From: Fulvitalea axinellae
GTDB lineage: Bacteria; Bacteroidota; Bacteroidia; Cytophagales; Cyclobacteriaceae
Assembly: GCF_036492835.1 (NCBI RefSeq)
Contig: NZ_AP025314.1
Span: 4,802,545-4,866,544, forward strand
DNA length: 64,000 nucleotides
Direction of reading: 5' to 3'
Each line of letters starts with the position of its first letter. Position 1 is the first letter of the stretch. The notes beneath the pieces were generated by a model that was not told the origin of the DNA, searched no databases, and was given only the letters and a program-made list of their open reading frames with translations. This document shows positions 49,978 through 58,885 of the stretch, one piece after another. The position numbers were made by a program, and so were the translations under genes.

Positions 49978-51591
49978 TCAAGTCCAAGGGAAATTAGGGG
50001 AGGTGTTGATCGCTTTCGGCTTTACCCTCGGGCGGTTGCCGTCCACAAACTTGTCGCCACGGATGGAGAGATGTTCCGTCATGCGGTCGCGCCAGCGTTC
50101 CAATTCGGCTTTGTGCTCGGGCTTTGAGGCCAAATCTTTGAGCTCGTTCGGATCTTTCTCCAGATCGAAAAGCAGCTCCCTGCCCGTCAAACCGAAGAAG
50201 ATGTATTTATGCTTGCCGTCGGTGAGGGCGTACCAGTCGTTCTCGTCGAAGTAGATTTTCGAATGTTCCAAATCGATATACTCACGCCACTCTGGATTCC
50301 GCTCACGGACCGTGCGGAGCATACTGGTCCCTTCCATCTCGGCCGGGATTTCGGCGCCCGCAACATCCAGACAAGTCGGCAGGATATCGCGCAATTCCAC
50401 CGGATGTTTGAGTGTTTGTCCCTTTTTGGCTTTCACCTTGAGCTTTTCGGGCCACTTCATCAGCATTGGCACCTTGGCCGACCCTTCGTAAGCGTAACAC
50501 TTGCGCCAGTGGTAGTGGTCTCCCATCATATCGCCGTGGTCTGAGGTGAAGATGATCAGGCAGTTGTCGTACATGCCTTTGGCTTTTAGGGCGTCGGTCA
50601 CTTTGCCTACCCATTCGTCCACAAAGGTGACGCTGGCGTAGTAATGCTTACGGGAACGGGCCACGTAGTCGTCTGGGAAATGGCCGAGCGGAGTTGACGG
50701 GTTTTCGAGGTTGCCCATATCCTTGTACTTGTCGGCCCAATCGCCGATAAACGGTTCGGGAATATCGACTCCATCGTACATATCCACACAACGTTGCGGC
50801 GGATCAAACGGGCTGTGCGGACGGTGGAAGGAAAGCTTCATAAACATCGGCTCTTCCTTGTCATAATTCTTTATGCAATCCACGGCAGTCTGGCCAGTCC
50901 ACTCAGTCGGGTGGTATTCCTCTGCCAATACGAACGGCTCGCCGTTATTGTCGTTGAAGCCCATTCCGGCGCAGAGTTTGGCTTTCGAACCGAATACCGA
51001 AAGCTCTTTTTGCGTGTATTCCTTCTCGGGGTCCATGCCAATGGCGTTGGCCAAGAATTTGTTCTTGCGGGCCTTGTCCAGAAACCACTTCGAATAGTCG
51101 TCAAGCACGCGTACCAAACCGTCTTCCAGATGCATTTCCTTATAACCATGCGTGTTGAAGGCGGGGTGGAAGTGATTCTTGCCCACCATCACGGTATGAT
51201 AACCGGCCTCGTTCAGCATTCGTGGTTTCTCAAACTTGTATTTGGTAGCCTGGTTACGGTAACCCAACATCCCGTGCCCCCACGGCGACATGCCCGTTAG
51301 CAACCCGGCCCGGGCGGGAGTACAGCTAGGCACGGAAGAGTAGGCCACGTCGAAGGCCACACCTTCCTTGGCTATTTGGTCCATATTGGGCGTAATAGCG
51401 GCCTTGTTCCCGTAGAAACCCACCGTATCAGCGCGTTGTTGATCGGTCATGATCAGGATAATATGTGGCTTGCCGTCTTTGGTTGGACGGTCAGGAGTTT
51501 TCTTGCGGGCCTTGGCTTCGTTTACGGCGCCGGCCACTATGGATGTAGCCGTTGCGGCGGAGGTTTTCTTCAGGAAGTCTCTTCTGTTCAT
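49978..51591 (-). CDS. Tat-exported sulfatase
   Basis: The start is the ATG at 51591, giving the twin-arginine signal MNRRDFLKKTSAATATSIVAG (537 aa); upstream open residues do not fit. It is a type I sulfatase: IILIMTDQQRADTVG (calcium-binding residues), formylglycine motif SCTPARAGLLTGM, FTSDHGDMMGDHYHW and MKLSFHRPHSPFDPP. Cys in CTPAR is the residue converted to formylglycine; Tat export suggests folding before export. The choline-sulfatase/iduronate-sulfatase-like branch is most similar. Substrate unknown. Confidence 0.93.
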   Translation of the reverse strand: MNRRDFLKKTSAATATSIVAGAVNEAKARKKTPDRPTKDGKPHIILIMTDQQRADTVGFYGNKAAITPNMDQIAKEGVAFDVAYSSVPSCTPARAGLLTGMSPWGHGMLGYRNQATKYKFEKPRMLNEAGYHTVMVGKNHFHPAFNTHGYKEMHLEDGLVRVLDDYSKWFLDKARKNKFLANAIGMDPEKEYTQKELSVFGSKAKLCAGMGFNDNNGEPFVLAEEYHPTEWTGQTAVDCIKNYDKEEPMFMKLSFHRPHSPFDPPQRCVDMYDGVDIPEPFIGDWADKYKDMGNLENPSTPLGHFPDDYVARSRKHYYASVTFVDEWVGKVTDALKAKGMYDNCLIIFTSDHGDMMGDHYHWRKCYAYEGSAKVPMLMKWPEKLKVKAKKGQTLKHPVELRDILPTCLDVAGAEIPAEMEGTSMLRTVRERNPEWREYIDLEHSKIYFDENDWYALTDGKHKYIFFGLTGRELLFDLEKDPNELKDLASKPEHKAELERWRDRMTEHLSIRGDKFVDGNRPRVKPKAINTSPNFPWT

Positions 51592-51833
51592 ACAAAAAGT
51601 CTTTAGCGCTCCAGACTTCGTTAGCCGGAGGGTTAGCGTTGGAACCAGACACAAATACGCCGTTACGGAGCGTACGGAATGGATATTTTTGGTCGAAAAG
51701 AAGGGGGGAAATGTTCCGCAAGGGCTTGGGAGAGGGCTATCGGGGCCTTTTTGGGAAAAAATCATGAAAAAAGGACGACACCCGTTGCTTGGCGCCGTCC
51801 TCAGAGTTGTCTATTGTTCAGTTCGATCAAAGC

Positions 51834-53657
51834 TTACTTATCGGCAATCCATTGGCGCAATACCAACAAACGCCAGATCAATTCGCCGTGGTCGCGGGTG
51901 CCGTCCAGGTGTTCCGCAATAATTTTCGAAATCCACTCCGAGTCCACAAAGCGGGTCAAGCTTTCCGAATTCGCCAAGCTCTCCGTATGCTGGCGCCAGT
52001 CCTCGCGAAGCCATACGCCCAGCGGAAATTCCGGCCGGGCCTTGATCCGCCCGATGAAACGTTCGGCTCCGTTGCGCTCCAATATCTTTTCCAAGACAGC
52101 GTTTCGGCCTCTCTCCATCCACGCCACCGGCGATACGGACTCGGAAAGCTCCATAAGCCCCGAGGTGAGGTAAGGCATGCGAAGATCCATGCCACAACTT
52201 TGGAACAGGAACTGATGCACGGGCAATACGCTCCGTTGCAGGTAAGCGCCCCGTTCGAATTGGCAAAGGTTAGCGAAGTTCAGGTCCACGAAACCGCTGT
52301 TATCGCTGTCCTCAGCGAACATCTTGGGGTAGGGGTTTTCCTTTACGGAACTGTCGTCGTTGATCAGCTTCAGATAAGTCCGCTCGGGCGATTCGCTCAG
52401 GCGCTCGGCGTATTTGCGCACAAAGCCCACCAATCCGCCAGAAAGCTTGTCGAGGGCCGTAGGCAACAGCTTGCTGCCTTTCTTTATATAAGGCAAAGCC
52501 TTGAGTACCGTCTCGTGGTTGCGCAGGTAATGATAATAAACCCAAGCGCGCGTAGAGCCGGAAAGCAGTTCCTCAGCGCCCTCGGCGCCCCACAATACCG
52601 ACACGAAATCTTTGGCGTAGCGGGCCGTACGATAGCGAATCCAAGCGTAACGATGCCCCACCGGCTGGTCCATTCCCGCCACAAAGTCTCCGAAATCGTC
52701 AATATTGTCGGGGCCAAAAGGAACGGGATGGTTGCTTACGCCAAGGAATCCCAAAAGGTTTTCGAGCTTGTCTTCCTGCCGGGAAGTATGGCCTACGCTG
52801 AAAACGTGCGAGGGAATGGTTCCCGCCTTTTTGGCCAAAACCAGCATCACGGCAGTATACAAGCTTCCGTCGGCTATCAAACCGAAAGAAACGCGGTGAG
52901 GCTGTTTGGCGAAAAGTCCGTCGGTAAGGCGTTCTTCCACTTCCTCAGCCAGTTTGTCGATATCCGGCGTCGGCTGCTCCGTTTTGGTAGACTTGTTCGG
53001 CAGAGCGTCGAAGCGCGGAGCTTCGCCCAGAGAAAGCATGGTGCCCATATGCCCCCGCCTTACTTCAAAAACGTCTTTATAGAAAGTCTCCGGCGCTTTG
53101 GGCAAGCCGAAATTGATGAAATTCGCTATCTGTTGTTTGTTAAGTTCCTTGGCCGGAATACCCGAAGCCATCACGCCCCGAATGCCCGAAGAAACGACCA
53201 AAGAACCTTCCTCATGATAATAATAAAGCGGTTTGGCCCCCAGTCTGTCACGTCCCAGCAGAACCTCGCCCTTATGGGCGTCAAGGAATATAAAAGCGAA
53301 AACGCCTTCCAAGTCAGCTACCAGCTCCGGGCCGAATTCGATCAATGCGAAAAGCAACAGCTCGGCGTCGGTGCCCGTACGGAAGGTTTTTCCTTTTTCC
53401 AGAAGCCTGTTACGAAGGTCAAACCGACTGTCCAAATCGCCTTCAAACACCAATGCGTATTTGCCGCACTCCGATACCAAAGGCTGATCATGACTCTCGC
53501 GGGCTATAGACTCCGCACCCAATACCGCCGCCCACTTATTCGCTGTCAAGGTGGCCGTTTGTCCGCCGTCGCCAGGCGCTACGGCCCTGTTCATGTTTCG
53601 CACCGTCTGCTCGCCGGCCTTGCCTGCGCTGGATATAATTAGGTTGAATCCGCTCAT
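51834..53657 (-). CDS. Asparagine synthetase-like protein lacking both catalytic signatures
   Basis: The 607-aa product has the fold layout of class B asparagine synthetase: a glutaminase-type N-terminal half (YALVFEGDLDSRFDLRNRLL, GTDAELLLFALIEFG, GVFAFIFLDAHKGEVLLGRD) and a synthetase half with WGAEGAEELLSG. However, the required cysteine after the initiator methionine is a serine (MSGFNLII instead of MCGI), and the ATP-pyrophosphatase loop SGGxDS is replaced by LIADGSLYTAV. The protein cannot be expected to hydrolyse glutamine or make an adenylate in the normal way. It may be a binding or regulatory relative, or have changed chemistry. Monocistronic. Confidence 0.85.
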   Translation of the reverse strand: MSGFNLIISSAGKAGEQTVRNMNRAVAPGDGGQTATLTANKWAAVLGAESIARESHDQPLVSECGKYALVFEGDLDSRFDLRNRLLEKGKTFRTGTDAELLLFALIEFGPELVADLEGVFAFIFLDAHKGEVLLGRDRLGAKPLYYYHEEGSLVVSSGIRGVMASGIPAKELNKQQIANFINFGLPKAPETFYKDVFEVRRGHMGTMLSLGEAPRFDALPNKSTKTEQPTPDIDKLAEEVEERLTDGLFAKQPHRVSFGLIADGSLYTAVMLVLAKKAGTIPSHVFSVGHTSRQEDKLENLLGFLGVSNHPVPFGPDNIDDFGDFVAGMDQPVGHRYAWIRYRTARYAKDFVSVLWGAEGAEELLSGSTRAWVYYHYLRNHETVLKALPYIKKGSKLLPTALDKLSGGLVGFVRKYAERLSESPERTYLKLINDDSSVKENPYPKMFAEDSDNSGFVDLNFANLCQFERGAYLQRSVLPVHQFLFQSCGMDLRMPYLTSGLMELSESVSPVAWMERGRNAVLEKILERNGAERFIGRIKARPEFPLGVWLREDWRQHTESLANSESLTRFVDSEWISKIIAEHLDGTRDHGELIWRLLVLRQWIADK

Positions 53658-54017
53658 CCGTTATTTTTGCTGGTAGAATATTATTAAAAAATACCTTAGG
53701 TTCTGATGTGTTTCGGGAATGCCGACCAATGGCCACCAGAACCAAACTCAACTTAGGCTATAAAGCCCAAAAAAGCAATTTGGGAAGAATCTGAAAAGCA
53801 AGAAGTTCAAACGTGTTTTTTCCTATTTGCGAATGATCCAAAAAGCGCTATAACAGATCGGAAAAAATGAACACAATTCAACATGATGTCTATTTTCACA
53901 TCCCTTTATTTCCCCCAAGTACATTACGACAAGTTTAGCGGACATACATAGTAAGTAGTCAGCGTATATTTGCTCATGTTTGGAATATGAAACGCTGTTT
54001 TTTAAAATAAACCCGAT
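53658..54017. promoter_or_regulatory. Intergenic region with -7 element TATATTTG for the sulfatase at 54018
   Basis: TATATTTG at 53965-53972 matches TAnnTTTG, 45 bp before the sulfatase start. No TTTG is found at 19-21 bp. The rest of the 360-bp divergent gap holds nothing I can name. Confidence 0.45.
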
Positions 54018-55499
54018 ATGTTTTCACCTAAGAGACTTTTCAAGCAAACTTTAGGTCTTTTGTCCCTGGCAGGGGCTTTGACGCTTTCCAGAGTCAACGC
54101 CTATGGGCAAACCCAGACCGAGAAGCCAAATTTCCTGTTCATCTTTGCCGATGACCTGACGTACGAAGGCATCCGCTCTTTGGGCGACCTGAAGATCAAG
54201 ACGCCGAACCTTGACAAACTGGTTAAGGAAGGCACAACCTTCACCCACACCTACAACATGGGCGCGTGGAACGGCGCCGTGTGTATGGCCAGCCGCGCCA
54301 TGATCAATACGGGCATGTACGTATGGAAGACGCAAGACCATATGAACGAGTTCCGGAAGAATCCGCAAGTGAAAGAGAGCCATCCGTTCTGGTCGGAGAT
54401 GATGTCAAACGCCGGCTACGAAACCTACTTCACCGGAAAGTGGCACGTAGGCGTTAAGCCTCAGCAAATCTTCGACAACGTTACGGACGTGCGGGGCGGT
54501 ATGCCAAACCAAACCAAAGAGGGCTACAACCGACCATTGAGCGAAGACGACAAGAACTGGTTGCCTTGGGACAAAACCAAAAACGGATTCTGGAAAGGCG
54601 GACAGCACTGGACCGAAAAACTCGGCGACACGGGCGTGCGCTACATCGAACAAGCTTCGAACAAAGACAAGCCGTTCTTTATGTACTTGGCCTTCAACGC
54701 CGCGCATGACCCCCGTCAGGCTCCGAAGGAGTACGTGGACATGTACCCGCTGAAGAAGATCAAGACGCCTAAGAACTTCATGGCCGATTATCCTGACTTC
54801 AAGACCCTGTTCCCGAAAGGAAATATGCGCGACGAAAGACTCGCTCCATTCCCGAGAACGGAATATTCGGTGAAGGTTAACCGCCAGGAATACTACGCCC
54901 TGATCACGTATATGGACGAGCAGATCGGCAGAATCCTCGACGCGCTGGAAAAATCGGGCAAAGCGGACAACACTTACATCGTCTTCACCGCCGACCACGG
55001 TTTGTCAGTAGGCCACCACGGCTTGCTCGGAAAGCAAAATATGTACGACCACAGTATCCGCGTGCCGTTTATGGTGGTGGGTCCGAACGTGCCCAAGAAC
55101 CGCAAGATCAAAACGCCGATTTACCTTCAGGCCGTTATGCCTACGGCGCTTGAGGTGGCCGGAGTTCAGCAACCTTCTTACGTAGATTTCAAGAGCGTAT
55201 TGCCTGTAATCAGGGGCGAGCGCAAGTCGAATCTGGAAGCTGTTTACGGCGGATTTATGGCTCAGCAGAGATGCGTGATCCAAGACAACTACAAGCTGAT
55301 CCTGTATCCGAAATCGGGCGTAGTGAAACTTTTCAATATGAAAAAAGACGCCAACGAGATGAAAAACTTGGCCGAAAAGCCGGAACACAAAGCCAGAATC
55401 AAGCAGATGTTCGAAAAGCTGAAAGATCTTCAGAAGGAGAACGGCGACAAGCTTGACCTTGACCAAGCTTATCCGGCTTTGGCTTCCGCCAATATCTAA
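54018..55499 (+). CDS. Secreted sulfatase with an atypical CMASR motif
   Basis: After a signal peptide (about 10-31, TLGLLSLAGALTLSRVNAYG) comes a type I sulfatase with FLFIFADDLTYEGIRS and FTADHGLSVGHHGLLGK. The formylglycine motif is VCMASRAMINTG, i.e. C-x-A-x-R with alanine where most enzymes have proline. The cysteine and arginine needed for conversion and activity remain. Length is 493 aa. Divergent from the asparagine synthetase-like gene; an IR element follows its stop. Confidence 0.92.
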   Translation: MFSPKRLFKQTLGLLSLAGALTLSRVNAYGQTQTEKPNFLFIFADDLTYEGIRSLGDLKIKTPNLDKLVKEGTTFTHTYNMGAWNGAVCMASRAMINTGMYVWKTQDHMNEFRKNPQVKESHPFWSEMMSNAGYETYFTGKWHVGVKPQQIFDNVTDVRGGMPNQTKEGYNRPLSEDDKNWLPWDKTKNGFWKGGQHWTEKLGDTGVRYIEQASNKDKPFFMYLAFNAAHDPRQAPKEYVDMYPLKKIKTPKNFMADYPDFKTLFPKGNMRDERLAPFPRTEYSVKVNRQEYYALITYMDEQIGRILDALEKSGKADNTYIVFTADHGLSVGHHGLLGKQNMYDHSIRVPFMVVGPNVPKNRKIKTPIYLQAVMPTALEVAGVQQPSYVDFKSVLPVIRGERKSNLEAVYGGFMAQQRCVIQDNYKLILYPKSGVVKLFNMKKDANEMKNLAEKPEHKARIKQMFEKLKDLQKENGDKLDLDQAYPALASANI

Positions 55500-55503
55500 T
55501 AAC

Positions 55504-55606
55504 AGTACACAGTAAATAGTAAAGGGTAAAGAGACTGCTCGAAAATAGCCTAAACTCTATTTCAGGCATCGCTTTTCTAAAACAGAATCTATTTACTGAG
55601 TGTACT
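55504..55606. repeat. Intergenic element with terminal inverted repeats, copy 5
   Basis: The left end AGTACACAGTAAATAG and right end CTATTTACTGAGTGTACT are complementary for most of their length. Internal TAAAGGGTAAAGAGACTGCTCG matches copy 3 at 46745. It lies immediately after the sulfatase stop. Confidence 0.8.
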
Positions 55607-55626
55607 CACCTAATAATCAGTCACAA

Positions 55627-55656
55627 AAAAGGGAAAGGCTAAGGCCTTTCCCTTTT
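55627..55656. terminator. Bidirectional terminator between the sulfatase and nth
   Basis: AAAAGGGAAAGGC pairs perfectly with GCCTTTCCCTTTT, with A/T flanks on both sides. Confidence 0.9.
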
Positions 55657-55682
55657 CTTATGTCAAAACCTGAATAGTTATC

Positions 55683-56348
55683 TTATTCCACGGCTTTCAA
55701 CTCTTTGGGATAGTTCTTCTCATAATATCGGCAATATCCCGTAATCGGGCATTTTTCGCATTTCGGTTTTCTGGCCAAGCAGATATATCGTCCATGAAGA
55801 ATCAGCCAATGGTGGGCTTTGGGTATCAGCTCCTTGGCGATGTTCTTCATCAAATGCTTTTCGACCTCCAAAGGCGTTTTGGAATTCTGCGGTACCAAAC
55901 CGATCCGCTTCGAGACTCTGAAAACGTGCGTATCCACGGCCATCGCCGGCTTGTCATACACCACAGAAGCGATTACATTGGCCGTTTTCCTTCCCACGCC
56001 CGGCATTTTCTGCAATTCCTTAATGTCTTCCGGAACAATGTTGTTGAAATCCTCCACCAACATCTTGGCCATACCCAGCAGGTGCTTGGTCTTGTTGTTC
56101 GGGTAGCTGATGCTTTTGATATAAGGAAAAAGCTCGTCGAAATTGGAGGCCATCAAGTCCTTGGCCGTCGGAAATTCCTCGAACAAGGCCGGCGTGACTA
56201 AATTCACACGCTTGTCGGTACACTGGGCGCTGAGAATCACGGCCACCAACAGCTCGAACGGATTGGTGTAATTCAACTCCGTCTCGGCCTCGGGCTGATG
56301 CTCGGCGAAATAATCTATGATTCCTTGATACCGTTCTTGTCGTCTCAT
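55683..56348 (-). CDS. nth: Endonuclease III
   Basis: This DNA glycosylase/AP lyase removes oxidised pyrimidines. Visible are the opening NPFELLVAVILSAQCTDKRVN, the helix-hairpin-helix LQKMPGVGRKTANVI with the catalytic lysine, the catalytic aspartate in AVDTHVFRVSKR, and the four-cysteine Fe-S cluster loop CLARKPKCEKCPITGYC at the end. The start is set at the ATG at 56348 (MRRQERYQGI, 221 aa, usual length); the frame is open to 56462 but those residues are not family-like and would overlap the next gene. Confidence 0.95.
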   Translation of the reverse strand: MRRQERYQGIIDYFAEHQPEAETELNYTNPFELLVAVILSAQCTDKRVNLVTPALFEEFPTAKDLMASNFDELFPYIKSISYPNNKTKHLLGMAKMLVEDFNNIVPEDIKELQKMPGVGRKTANVIASVVYDKPAMAVDTHVFRVSKRIGLVPQNSKTPLEVEKHLMKNIAKELIPKAHHWLILHGRYICLARKPKCEKCPITGYCRYYEKNYPKELKAVE

Positions 56349-56416
56349 GAGCCAAAAATAGGCGTTCATAAACCGAAAAAGCAATTCGGTTCGAAATTCC
56401 TTTTCCGGAAGTTTTG

Positions 56417-58318
56417 TTAAGCAGGCTCCGGCTTTGTCATTTCCAGAATCTGGACAGCGCAAAGCAGTTCTTGGGTTGTGCCGTCACTTCCGTTAACCGC
56501 AGAATATGTAGCCCGAGCCCGCACCAAGGTTCCGTCAGGGGTTTGGCGAGTCGCTTCCCTCGTATGAATGCCATTTACGGAAGCTTCTCTCCATATTTTA
56601 TCGAAATCGAATTCCTCGCCCGCCTTTTTAGGGAACAGTTTGTCAATCGATTGCCCACGCAATTGAGCCTCCATCATTCCCGAATAGTTAGTGAAAGCTT
56701 TGTTCACCGTCTCTATCTCGCCTCTTTTGTTTATGGTGATAATCGGAAGGAAACGATCCAGCGCATCACTAACCGACTGGCTTTCTTCCGCCCTTCTCTC
56801 CACTTCTTCCTGAGTCGCCTGAAGCTCTTCCATATTTTGCCTCATCTCCTCTTCCTGCGTGCGGAGTTCCTCAGTCATTCGTTGGGATTCCTCAAGCAGA
56901 CGTTTTGTCACCAAAGAGTTTTGGGTCGTATAAATGGCTCCCGCCACGCTTTCGGCCAATTGCAGAAGGAAATTCTTATCGGATTCTGAAAACTCCTTGA
57001 AACTCGCCAATTCCAAAACCCCGTATACGGCCTCGTTGGCTATCAAAGGCACAACGACCAAAGAAGTTGGCGGAGCTTCGCCCAATCCCGACGTAATCGA
57101 CATGTAATCCTCGGGGACGTCTGTCAGATACAGGAGGTTTTTCTCTCGCCAAGCTTGGCCTATAAGTCCGTCGCCCACATACACTCGCTCGTCTTCCAAA
57201 GACTTCATTCGGTCATAAGCGTACGTAGCGTACAGCTCAAGATATTCTTCAGGGGTTTCCCCGTCCATCTCTTTTACATAGAGCTTGCCTTGGTTAGCGT
57301 CCATGTGCCTAACGAGCTTGCAGATCAACTTTTCGGACAGTTGCCCCATATCCTCGTTATTGTCCCTGATCAGGGAAGCGAACTGAGCCAAGCCTTGGTT
57401 ATGCCACTGGCGGATCTTGTCTTGTTTGGCCACTTCGCCCAAACTGTCCCGCATATTGCTCAACGCTTTTCCTATTTCGCCAGAGTTGCCAAATACGTCA
57501 ATATCCGTATCAAAATGGCCTTTGCCCACTTGGTCCGCAAAGTCCTTTACGTTTTTCAGATTACGGGTAAGAATGCCAAGTTCCGCACGTACGTCATCCA
57601 GTTCGTCGCCTCTGGCTTCCGGAATCTCAGGAATATTGCCTTCGCCCAAGGTCTTAGACAAACGCTGGATTTCCTTAATCGATGACTTTACTACTCTGTC
57701 AAGCTTTCTGTACAGTAATAATGAAATGCCGAGAGCCAAGACTATGGCCACTATCTCGGAATACTTGAAACGTCTGAATTCCACATTAAACTGGCCCAGC
57801 AACTCCTTTCTCTGTTCGTAAACACCGTCACTGTATTGGGAAATTTTTCCCCTAAGCCATTCCATATCCTCATCTACACCCTTCAGTGCGTAGGCTCCCG
57901 TTTCCTGACCGTTAATCGTTCTTAGGGCCCGCTTCTTTAATCGGGTGGCTCTGTTCAGTATCTCTTTGGCTATCTGCTTATCCTTGGGGCCCAGCCTTTC
58001 GGATATAGTTTTAATCGAATCCAGAGAAATCGCTACATTCTTTTCCCACAAAGCGTTGAATCTCCCCAGAGTAACTTCTCTTCTCTTTCTCAGCCGAACA
58101 TGTTCGTCCACCACCAATCGGGTGCGCTCCAAGCCGCTACTCAGGCTGGCCGCATACAGCAAAGCGGGTTGGCAGTCCTGGCTACTTTTCATCCCGAGCC
58201 TCACTATTCCGGAAGTCCCAAAAAAGGTATACCCTACCAACGCTATTGTTAGCCCGGCCATAAGGCCAAAGCTTAGCTTTATATTGAAATCAAAGGATTT
58301 TAGCTTCTTCATCTTCAT
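56417..58318 (-). CDS. Membrane sensor with GAF and PAS domains but no output domain
   Basis: From the ATG at 58318 (633 aa) the protein has a membrane helix (about 10-30), a four-helix periplasmic sensor region to about 175 (repeated charged helices such as LGPKDKQIAKEILNRATRL), a second helix (about 188-208, SEIVAIVLALGISLLLY), and a HAMP-like helix pair (RLSKTLGEGN...DVRAELGILTRNLK). A GAF domain lies at about 305-465 (VYVGDGLIGQAWREKNLLY, LVVVPLIANEAVYGVLELASF), then a coiled coil (about 470-520) and a PAS domain (LPIITINKRGEIETVNKAF) at the C-terminus. There is no kinase, cyclase or methyl-accepting module, so it must signal through a partner protein. Confidence 0.85.
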   Translation of the reverse strand: MKMKKLKSFDFNIKLSFGLMAGLTIALVGYTFFGTSGIVRLGMKSSQDCQPALLYAASLSSGLERTRLVVDEHVRLRKRREVTLGRFNALWEKNVAISLDSIKTISERLGPKDKQIAKEILNRATRLKKRALRTINGQETGAYALKGVDEDMEWLRGKISQYSDGVYEQRKELLGQFNVEFRRFKYSEIVAIVLALGISLLLYRKLDRVVKSSIKEIQRLSKTLGEGNIPEIPEARGDELDDVRAELGILTRNLKNVKDFADQVGKGHFDTDIDVFGNSGEIGKALSNMRDSLGEVAKQDKIRQWHNQGLAQFASLIRDNNEDMGQLSEKLICKLVRHMDANQGKLYVKEMDGETPEEYLELYATYAYDRMKSLEDERVYVGDGLIGQAWREKNLLYLTDVPEDYMSITSGLGEAPPTSLVVVPLIANEAVYGVLELASFKEFSESDKNFLLQLAESVAGAIYTTQNSLVTKRLLEESQRMTEELRTQEEEMRQNMEELQATQEEVERRAEESQSVSDALDRFLPIITINKRGEIETVNKAFTNYSGMMEAQLRGQSIDKLFPKKAGEEFDFDKIWREASVNGIHTREATRQTPDGTLVRARATYSAVNGSDGTTQELLCAVQILEMTKPEPA

Positions 58319-58885
58319 ACAATACCTTTCAAACACTGTTTCTCTCCACACCTTTCTTTAAAGCGCGATCAGCCTTGTGATATAGTCTCTTATGCTTCCA
58401 AAAAAATCACACTCATTTCAATTCTCGCCTCAATACAAAAAAACAAAAGAGGACCCAGGCTAAAGCCGAGTATTCATCACAAATTTAATTAGATCTGTGT
58501 AAAGCGTGAAATAATCCTTAAATACAGCAAGTCTTTTTTTTTGATTAAATTGTCTTCGAATCCCGTATTAAAGGCATCTTTTTCGACTTATATCGACACG
58601 CGCTCGCCATTCGCAGAATGTTTTCAAACATACTTTCCCCTCCGGCCACCAATAAGTTCCAAACACCGAAGCGTTATCACAACGCAATCTCAAAAACATA
58701 GCTTTGCCAAGCGTCCGATATCGCCGAAAACAGCATCAATGTGATATTTGACTGCAAAAAAATAGAAAAAAGAGCTCAATCTATCCGTTTTACCCTCTTT
58801 TTACCCCTCGGTTTGACCCTCTTCAAGCGATATTGGTCACAAATTCGGAAGCGCCTCCATTATTTCGAACAGTAAAAAAATCATC
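58319..58885. other. 570-bp interval without a gene between the PAS/GAF sensor and the GH-D hydrolase
   Basis: I see no coding sequence, terminator or clear promoter. It must hold the divergent promoters of the two flanking genes; the base composition is AT-rich at 58375-58450 and 58500-58560. Confidence 0.4.

Noticed and set aside
51789..53642. A 617-codon open frame on the plus strand opposite the asparagine synthetase-like gene
   Set aside because: It mirrors the real gene, lacks any domain or signal pattern, and results from codon bias; the minus-strand product has a full recognisable fold.
58541..58744. A 67-codon open frame in the interval before the GH-D hydrolase
   Set aside because: No family likeness, no promoter, irregular composition.
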